A stretch of 64,000 bases of DNA from Sipunculus nudus. Lineage: Eukaryota; Annelida; Sipuncula; Golfingiida; Sipunculidae. A program made the position numbers and the translations under genes. Positions 59,301-64,000 of the stretch are shown in pieces (position 1 is the stretch's first letter; each line of letters starts with the position of its first letter). Below the pieces are notes generated by a model that saw only the letters and a list, made by a program, of their open reading frames with translations, was not told the origin of the DNA and searched no databases. Location: positions 12,206,839 through 12,270,838 of the forward strand of contig CM049316.1 in the NCBI GenBank assembly GCA_026874595.1. The letters run 5' to 3'.

Positions 59301-62300
59301 CCCACCTAAGAGGTTTAGGCGAAATTCAGATACGGTTTATACAGAAGATCATGTTTTCTATGTGAGACCAACGCCACGAGTACAGGATGACCAAAAGAAA
59401 ACCACCATCTATGTGGAACATGACAGTAAGGCTGTCTCACATGTCTTCATCTCATTTACTATGAGTTACTGTCCCTACACATCACATTCTTTTTCTCTCA
59501 TACAAATCTCTGCATACGCTTTTTTAAACCAATCAAATCTTGACTTTCACAGTTTATTCATTTTTTAGAGTAACTTTTTTGGCAAAATACAAGATGAGTT
59601 GATCTGATTCATATTACAGTGAAACCTGTATAATTAGACAACCCATTATTTTCATACATATGTTTTGGTATCTCAATGTCATGTTGATGAACATAGAATA
59701 GTCCACAAATGAATTGTGTCTTAATCTGTATTGTCCCTTTGTTTGTATAATATGCTGTTCATTTTATTATTTTGTGTGATGTGAATAACAAACAATAAGT
59801 GGTCTTAATCACACGTGGTCGTCTTAGAGCTGTCACTTTGAACTAATGGGGTTTTTGGATAGAAAATCTTTCAGACAGGTTCCACTGTATTATGTTTAGG
59901 ACTAATCGCTAGCCTTAAATCAGTAAAATATAAATTTATTATTAACATCATAATTTATTTATTTAGAGTACCACAATTATTAAGGATCATGTGACAGGTT
60001 GCTGCATGAAAATTTGTGTGAAACCAATTCTAGTGATTCATGACACCATTCCAAGGTTTAACTGGGATACACTTGTTGGCGCAACACCTGTTTGATCTTA
60101 TCCTGTCGGTTTACTATGTCTGCATTAGGCTACTAATCCACATTAGTTCAGTTCATTGTTGTCTGATCGAAAGGCGGTCTACAGTATTTCAGTTTACTTA
60201 AGTCTGGTATACAGTAAACCACTTCCTTGTGTGAACAGGTAAATCTGTTTCTACTCTGCAGAAGTTCTTGAATCTAATCCTTCTGGTATAAAATATTACC
60301 TTTATCAGATTAAACATCCAAGTGTGGACAGCAAACTCATGTTTTATTGAAAAACCTGATTGAGGCTCCTTTAAAATGAACTGCAGTGCAGACACAAAGC
60401 ACACCACTCCTGGACCATAGTAAACCGATTTAGATGTGAACCAGGTGTGGGTACAGCCTTAAGAAGAGCACCCATGCTGTTCATACTGAGTTTCACCTCT
60501 ATCACCATGTGGATATTTTAGGAACATCCACTTGCTTGTCTGAATACAGAAATTATGGCTTCTGTTATTCTTTTATGGAGAAATATTTTTCAGTGGACCA
60601 CCTCTTTGGAAGGCTTCATGCTGGTCTGTGACTTTTTCGTTCCTTCATAATCATTTTGTAACATGCCTTCTGCAAACCATATTCCTAATATTACTTTCAC
60701 ATTCTTTAAAAATCGTGTCTATAAATATTTATACATGTGTTACAGAGCACGGACCTGTTGATGGAAAAACGTTGTTCGAGGCCCTGAAAAGGTTAAATGA
60801 AACTGGAGCATTGGGAGAAATGGTAAGAATGTGAAGTCTTTTGAGTGCTGAAAATGCATAAACAGTGATTATATATAATATATAAACAAGAAATCTGCAT
60901 TAAAAAATGCAAGCCTCCGCCAGGTTAATTGACCATATGGAGGGATGCTCCCACAACTGTGGTTGCATTCACAAATTCGGCCCATATTCCAGGCCGCATT
61001 CAGACAAACGTGACTGTACATTTGTTGATGATGTTCCTGAAAGCGCATGTTATAATGGATCCACACCAAAACCTTAAAATTATTCAATGGCGCATTGCAA
61101 TCAAGAATGTGTGTTATGTGGTGAACAAACTAAAAAAACATAGGAACCAGGATGAACATATCCTGCTAGTCCTAGCAGGTGCAAAAATAGAACAAAGATG
61201 AACGCATCATCTCTTTCACTTGGCAAACGCAGTTCCACCAGTTTCAACTATATTTTAGCAGAATGACTATTCACAATGCGATCTAAAGCGTTCTTAGCTC
61301 AGCAGACTTTCAGTCATCTGCGCTATAGCGATGGGTCATTGTCCGTCGTCCGTTAGTTAGAGCTATTTTAATTTTGTTAATTACCAATCTAATCCTTCTA
61401 GTTAGTTTAAACAACTAAATAGATTAGGATTATCACTTTAATAGTTGTTAGGTCATACTTTTATTCACCATATGTCTTAGCTTAATTTCTGTCTGGGCAA
61501 ACAGTGAACAGTAGGCCGAGTGGCCAGCTGTGGGTTATGATGGCTACAGGCAGTATCATGTCTATACATAATGAGACTGGTGTGTTTCTTGCATGTAGTT
61601 TCAGGCAACAAAGCTCTTTTAATCCTTGATGAATTCAAATAAAATAAAGTTTTTTATGAACATGTAGTTCCAGATTAGATGAATAGGTCTAGCTAGTCGG
61701 ATTTAAGTTATCATGTTCTTAATTTCAATAAGAAACATTTAATTCAATGAATTCAGAGATATTCTTAGGTGATTTCCCCGTAAAGTCTAGTTATCTGCAA
61801 TAGTTTAAAAGTGAATTATAAAACACTTAGCCAGATGCATGTAGCTATTCCTCATGTACACTCTATGTAATATGATAGTCATAACCCTGTTCATAATAAT
61901 TTAATTAGACTCTAAGTACATGGTAACAAACACATATTTTTGTAAAGGCTGGGCTTAACTGTCCTCGCCAGCAAAAAGTAATGCTTGTTACGATCATGTT
62001 CGCACACTGTATATATAAGGTGTCACTGTTGGAATCCAGTACGGGGCGAGAGAACGAGAGAGACCTACGCACATACTAGGGCTCAGCAGCCAGGCAGCCA
62101 AAAAAAAAATCTGAAATAACACCACTGATAATAAAGTCTTTATCAGCCTCTCTAATAAGTCTTTCATGATTGAGAAAGTCACCACTACATCAATCTTAAA
62201 CAAGGTCATGGTGATCTATATTCTGTAAGCTGTGTTCTGGAAACATCAGTTTCACTGTTTGAACCAGTAGCAAATGTTCAATCATGCCTTGAATCACTAT

Positions 62301-62910
62301 ATTACCCTGAACCATCAAGTAATGTGTTTTATTCGTACAAATCTTCCTGTCCCTCTCCAAAATTTTAACAACATTTGCAATCATCTTCTTCTAAAAAATG
62401 AAAACACGTGTAAAAATTAGGCCAATATCACATGCTTGTCAGCTGAGCGTCATGACCCATGGGTCACTTGTTAATCCTCTTCCTTTGGATTTTTTTGTTC
62501 TGGAGGTGGTTTTAAAATTGTCAGTGTAAATTAATTGGATTTGCAGTGGCTATAAGGCTGCAGTGTATATTGAAAGACGCCACCCCACAAGCATATATAT
62601 ATATATTGTATATTAAATGTAAAGTATCAACCATTACCTCGTCTGCTTCTGCAGGTTAAACTACATACACATTATGACTATTCATTCTGAATATGTTTTA
62701 TAGACTGATGAAACAGTGACAGACATCTACCAGGAATCCTCGGAGGACTTTGCACCTACAAAGCCTACAAAGAGCTTCTGGCACACACACACGGTTCTCG
62801 TCACCACCATTATTACACTGGCGGTCATCTGTATCACTCTGATCATCATCAGTCTCATCTACCTGCGATGTCAGCGAACCGGTGGTCATAGAAAAGTTGA
62901 TTCAGAATAG
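44257..62910 (+). CDS. Gene 2: single-pass membrane protein of unknown family (7 coding exons)
   Basis: Model: 44257-44347, 54394-54444, 56570-56589, 57204-57287, 59257-59425, 60746-60822, 62704-62910; 699 bases, about 232 residues. Phases run 1,1,0,0,1,0 and every junction is GT-AG. Layout: signal peptide, a ~140-residue ectodomain, one transmembrane helix, and a ~14-residue cytoplasmic tail. The ectodomain has sequons N-E-T in exon 2 and N-E-T in exon 6, a furin-like R-F-R-R in exon 5 and an acidic/Gly stretch before it. No cysteine pairs or known fold are visible. The link from exon 1 to exon 2 is phase-compatible but spans 10 kb and is inferred; the first exon of gene 1 or the PAN exon could also splice here. 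It could be a surface receptor stub or a shed peptide precursor. Confidence 0.55.
44971..46430. other. Dispersed-repeat-rich intron, no exon seen
   Basis: A 'gatatagggcca' phrase recurs at about 45079 and 45256, indicating two ~177-bp repeat units. 45480-45670 is a moderately GC-rich interspersed-repeat-like block of unknown class. 45790-45935 is repeated in inverse orientation at 50090-50250. No supportable coding exon. Confidence 0.45.
45790..45935 (+). repeat. Dispersed repeat, inverted copy at 50090-50250
   Basis: Shares 'aaaatgcctgatagcagtat' followed by 'gaaagtggtagctttc', and 'catcggtacca', with the reverse complement of 50090-50250. The distance of 4.3 kb and divergence outside these blocks suggest two insertions of one family. 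Confidence 0.75.
46432..47003. mobile_element. Long inverted-repeat (foldback-like) element
   Basis: Left arm 46432-46556 and right arm 46866-47003 are inverted copies. Shared phrases: 'agactggtacc', 'gctctattatgg', 'agagac(a/g)ggcgtacaacgccatctt' and 'ctggttccaactc'. A ~310-bp AT-rich centre separates them. No target duplication was recognised. A MITE or foldback element is likely. Confidence 0.7.
47004..49535. other. Intron/intergenic, no gene seen
   Basis: A G-run at 47051-47066 and AT-rich DNA. An open frame at 47884-48144 has no domain or splice support. Confidence 0.45.
49536..49735 (+). mobile_element. hAT-like MITE fragment
   Basis: Right end CTGGATCTGCCCCTG plus internal phrases (G-run, a C/T-rich 'cccccccctccctttttttc', 'gtggacccctccatttt') match the element at 5966-6173 in order. 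The left end is missing or too diverged. Confidence 0.5.
49736..52190. other. No gene seen
   Basis: AT-rich. Contains the inverted dispersed repeat at 50090-50250; otherwise unassigned. Confidence 0.45.
52191..52897 (+). repeat. DR1-bearing repeat remnant bracketed by ~100-bp direct repeats
   Basis: Three diverged ~140-bp units (about 52405, 52555 and 52675) contain AGGTTAAAGGTTAAGGTCA, AGGTCAAAGGTCA and GGTCAAAGGTCAAGGTCA. They lie between two ~100-bp direct repeats, 52191-52285 and 52797-52897, sharing 'gttaatacacaaataat.atacgagtaatat'. Relation to family A is by motif and unit length; the hairpin and CTAG end were not found. Confidence 0.6.
52898..54393. other. Intron 1 of gene 2 (3' part), no exon seen
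   Basis: Several reading frames on the minus strand (53124-53426, 53837-54163) are longer than average but carry no domain. A T-rich acceptor tract ending 'tttttgctag' closes the region. Confidence 0.45.
54394..54444 (+). CDS. Gene 2 exon 2
   Basis: 51 bases between 'ctttttgctag' and 'gtaagt' (perfect donor). Phase 1 in and phase 1 out; reads KNETVEYEYLGNAPPT after the split first codon, with one N-glycosylation sequon (NET). Confidence 0.7.
54478..55560 (+). repeat. Repeat family C, plus-strand copy
   Basis: Starts 'agcttagctgactgaaagtcatctgagctata' type sequence and ends 'acttgtcagctgagcgtcatgattcatgat'. Internal units repeat the phrase 'gacctatattctatgag' (54673, 55150), also present inverted at 4333. 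It lies in intron 2 of gene 2. Confidence 0.6.
55620..56215. repeat. ~20-bp minisatellite
   Basis: About 28-30 imperfect copies of GATGGGTCAGCTTGACAGTA in intron 2 of gene 2. A 40-bp higher unit alternating 'cagcttgacagta' and 'cagttcaacagta' is visible around 55960-56075. Confidence 0.9.
56570..56589 (+). CDS. Gene 2 microexon 3 (20 bases)
   Basis: Flanked by 'atgtttcag' and 'gtgagt'. Two bases complete the split codon and six codons follow (ARIIEA), leaving phase 0. Support comes from perfect phase agreement with both neighbours; its small size makes it the least certain internal exon. Confidence 0.55.
57204..57287 (+). CDS. Gene 2 exon 4
   Basis: 84 bases, phase 0 at both ends, between 'tctaattttag' and 'gtgagt'. 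Encodes 28 residues starting PLDLPWKD, with an alternating hydrophobic stretch (YTVTIVTS) that could form a beta strand. Confidence 0.7.
57288..59256. other. Intron 4 of gene 2
   Basis: Holds a Harbinger-type MITE (58685-59024). The rest is AT-rich with no other feature recognised. Confidence 0.6.
58685..59024. mobile_element. PIF/Harbinger-type MITE
   Basis: Terminal inverted repeats of about 34 bp, GGCCAAAA...AAAGGTATGGTTCTCAGGCAC on the left and its complement on the right. A TAA target duplication (58682-58684 and 59025-59027) fits the TWA target of PIF/Harbinger elements. Just inside the ends lie C-rich 'cgcccgc' motifs. 340 bp, non-coding. Confidence 0.85.
59257..59425 (+). CDS. Gene 2 exon 5: acidic linker, furin-like site
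   Basis: 169 bases, phase 0 in and phase 1 out, between 'tcttttag' and 'gtaagg'. Encodes an acidic Gly/Asp segment (DGDVDGGVDPP), then KRFRRN, which fits the furin consensus R-x-K/R-R, then a polar stretch ending YVEHD. Cleavage would leave a membrane-bound remainder of about 120 residues. Confidence 0.75.
59426..60745. other. Intron 5 of gene 2, no feature seen
   Basis: AT-rich; no clear repeat ends or alternative exon. A duplicated-looking 'ggtttactgt'/'acagtaaacc' pair near 60100-60220 is too short to classify. Confidence 0.5.
60746..60822 (+). CDS. Gene 2 exon 6
   Basis: 77 bases between 'gtgttacag' and 'gtaaga'. The first two bases complete a Lys codon with the A left by exon 5. Encodes HGPVDGKTLFEALKRLNETG and a short end (ALGEM); the middle looks like an amphipathic helix and carries an NET sequon. 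Confidence 0.75.
61298..62475 (+). repeat. Repeat family C, plus-strand copy in intron 6 of gene 2
   Basis: Begins 'agctcagcagactttcagtcatctgcgctatagcgatggg', the inverse of about 4498-4540. Ends 'gcttgtcagctgagcgtcatgacccatgggtcacttgtta', the inverse of about 2143-2185. A 'tgatctatattctgtaagct' segment near 62212 matches the internal 'gacctatattctatgag' phrase. Confidence 0.6.
62704..62910 (+). CDS. Gene 2 exon 7: transmembrane helix and cytoplasmic tail
   Basis: After acceptor 'tgttttatag' the phase-0 frame runs 68 codons to TAG (62908-62910). A Ser/Thr/Glu-rich stalk leads to a ~23-residue hydrophobic helix (VLVTTIITLAVICITLIIIS and following LIYL). A basic stop-transfer RCQR and a short tail ending VDSE come next. 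The order fits a type I membrane protein. Confidence 0.85.
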   Translation, partial: TDETVTDIYQESSEDFAPTKPTKSFWHTHTVLVTTIITLAVICITLIIISLIYLRCQRTGGHRKVDSE

Positions 62911-63609
62911 GTATGGAACACTTGTGATAAAATGGGGCTGGCAAATTTAAAGCATTTTGATTAAAGTGTACAGTAGAATCCTACAAATACGACCTCCTGA
63001 CTAAAGTCGTGATAATTTGGAAGTGGCGATATTTGTGAAATTTAAAATTATCAGGATTATACATTCAGGGCCAAAAAAAGTGGTCGTTATTGTTGGGTGG
63101 TCACGAGGTGGGGTTCCACTGTACATAAAATGATAATTTCACTGGGGTAGGGCAACTAACCAGTGGCCCTACAGTTTCTGAAACTAATGTAATAAATTCA
63201 GAAATTTCAAAAGTCAACCCCATTTTCCTTAAAAGTTTTATAAATAGTATATAAATATATATGTATCACACAAGACTCAAACTTCTTTGATAAATGCATT
63301 GTTTGTAGGCAGAGAAACACACAGTCTTAAACTCAAAAGTAAATAACTGCTGATTACAGCAAACATTAACATAAAAGTCCTGCTTTGCAACTATTACCGT
63401 TCCACCGGCTCCTGCTGGTTCTCTTGGACAGTCTTGTAATGTTTTTACTCTCTGGCCTTTTGTAAAATTCACAGGAGGTTCTGTTGTGGCTTGTGTCCAT
63501 AAGTTGTAACACTGGACGTGTTACAGATGAGCTGCTGTTGTTAACACCTGGCCTTGTCTTATGACCACGTGTGCTTTGTTACGAGTTTTATAATTTTGTT
63601 CAATTTCAG

Positions 63610-64000
63610 ACAGCGACCACCTTGGAGGAAATCAGCAATGCACATGGTAGTGTGGAGAGTCCCCTTCCTTCGTGAGGAATTAGTACGAGGTGAAGCTTAT
63701 ACGCTTTAGACAGCCATCCATTCTATACAGCCATCGCCATCGACCAGCATATATTTGAAGAGTAGGATAACGGGGGGGGGGTACCTATCAATGAGTCAAG
63801 GCATCCAGAGAGCAGCCTGGTGAGAAAGCTAGAGGATTCTTACGGCGGAAGCGGTCCATCTTTCACTGTTGGTCAATCTGTCTGTCATTATGGAATAGCT
63901 ATTTATGACCTGGTGTCACTGAGTCCTGACATACATGTCAGATTTTCAATTCTGAGAAGATTCATATATGTTTTGCTGTAAGAGTTTTTAACATAATATA
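63610..64000 (+). other. Possible 3' UTR exon of gene 2
   Basis: A good acceptor 'gttcaatttcag' precedes 63610, and a potential donor GTATGG follows directly after the stop at 62910. This suggests an intron within the 3' UTR (62911-63609). The first 21 codons at 63610 are open in the same phase, ending TGA at about 63673. A weaker donor at 62882 would change frame and tail. No poly(A) signal was found before the window end. Confidence 0.4.

Noticed and set aside
59260-59568. 102-residue reading frame taken as one whole exon
   Set aside because: Only 59257-59425 is supported; a perfect GTAAGG donor at 59426 and phase match with 60746 show that the rest is intron.

Overview
This looks like intergenic and intronic DNA from an animal, most probably a marine bivalve mollusc. 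The supports are AT-rich sequence, GT-AG introns of several kilobases, small phase-compatible exons for extracellular modules, many long microsatellites, tRNA-derived SINEs, and elements with central ~140-bp tandem repeats of the kind known from bivalves (Helentron-associated, 'pearl'-like). Nothing bacterial is present. The species assignment is inference; no search could be run.

Two plus-strand genes can be assembled from splice sites and phases. Gene 1 (17913-31938) has a CRE/TATA-like promoter, a signal-peptide exon, a PAN/apple exon and a thrombospondin type-1 (TSP1) exon ending in a stop. It would encode a secreted protein of about 169 residues. Gene 2 (44257-62910) has a second, diverged copy of the same promoter and signal-peptide exon, followed by six small exons. 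They encode an unrecognised ectodomain with two NxT sequons and a furin-like RFRR site, one transmembrane helix and a short cytoplasmic tail, about 232 residues in all. The joins inside gene 2 from 54394 onward are well supported by phase. The join from the duplicated first exon to 54394 is phase-compatible but inferred. So a ~1-kb block carrying promoter, signal peptide and phase-1 donor was duplicated about 26 kb apart and now sits in front of two different sets of phase-1 modules.

Most of the rest is mobile or repetitive. 1-7 kb: old dispersed repeats. 7.1-9.6 kb: a SINE, a MITE with a 10-bp target duplication, and a Mutator-like 1.4-kb element with a 9-bp duplication carrying a fragment of a Ulp1-type protease. 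16-17 kb and 35-36 kb: two copies of one Helentron-like family with ~140-bp units centred on GGTGGCGCCACC. 19.8-23.8 kb and 26.9-28.6 kb: two copies of a second such family, in intron 1 of gene 1, whose units carry perfect nuclear-receptor DR1 sites. 36.7-41.2 kb: a frameshifted family-B DNA polymerase relic, of viral or Polinton-like origin. 42.6-43.9 kb: a hAT-like element ending next to the second promoter copy. 54-62 kb: the introns of gene 2, with a minisatellite, a Harbinger-type MITE and two copies of a third repeat family.

Long stretches, especially 9.6-16 kb, 47-52 kb and 52.9-54.4 kb, show no supportable gene.
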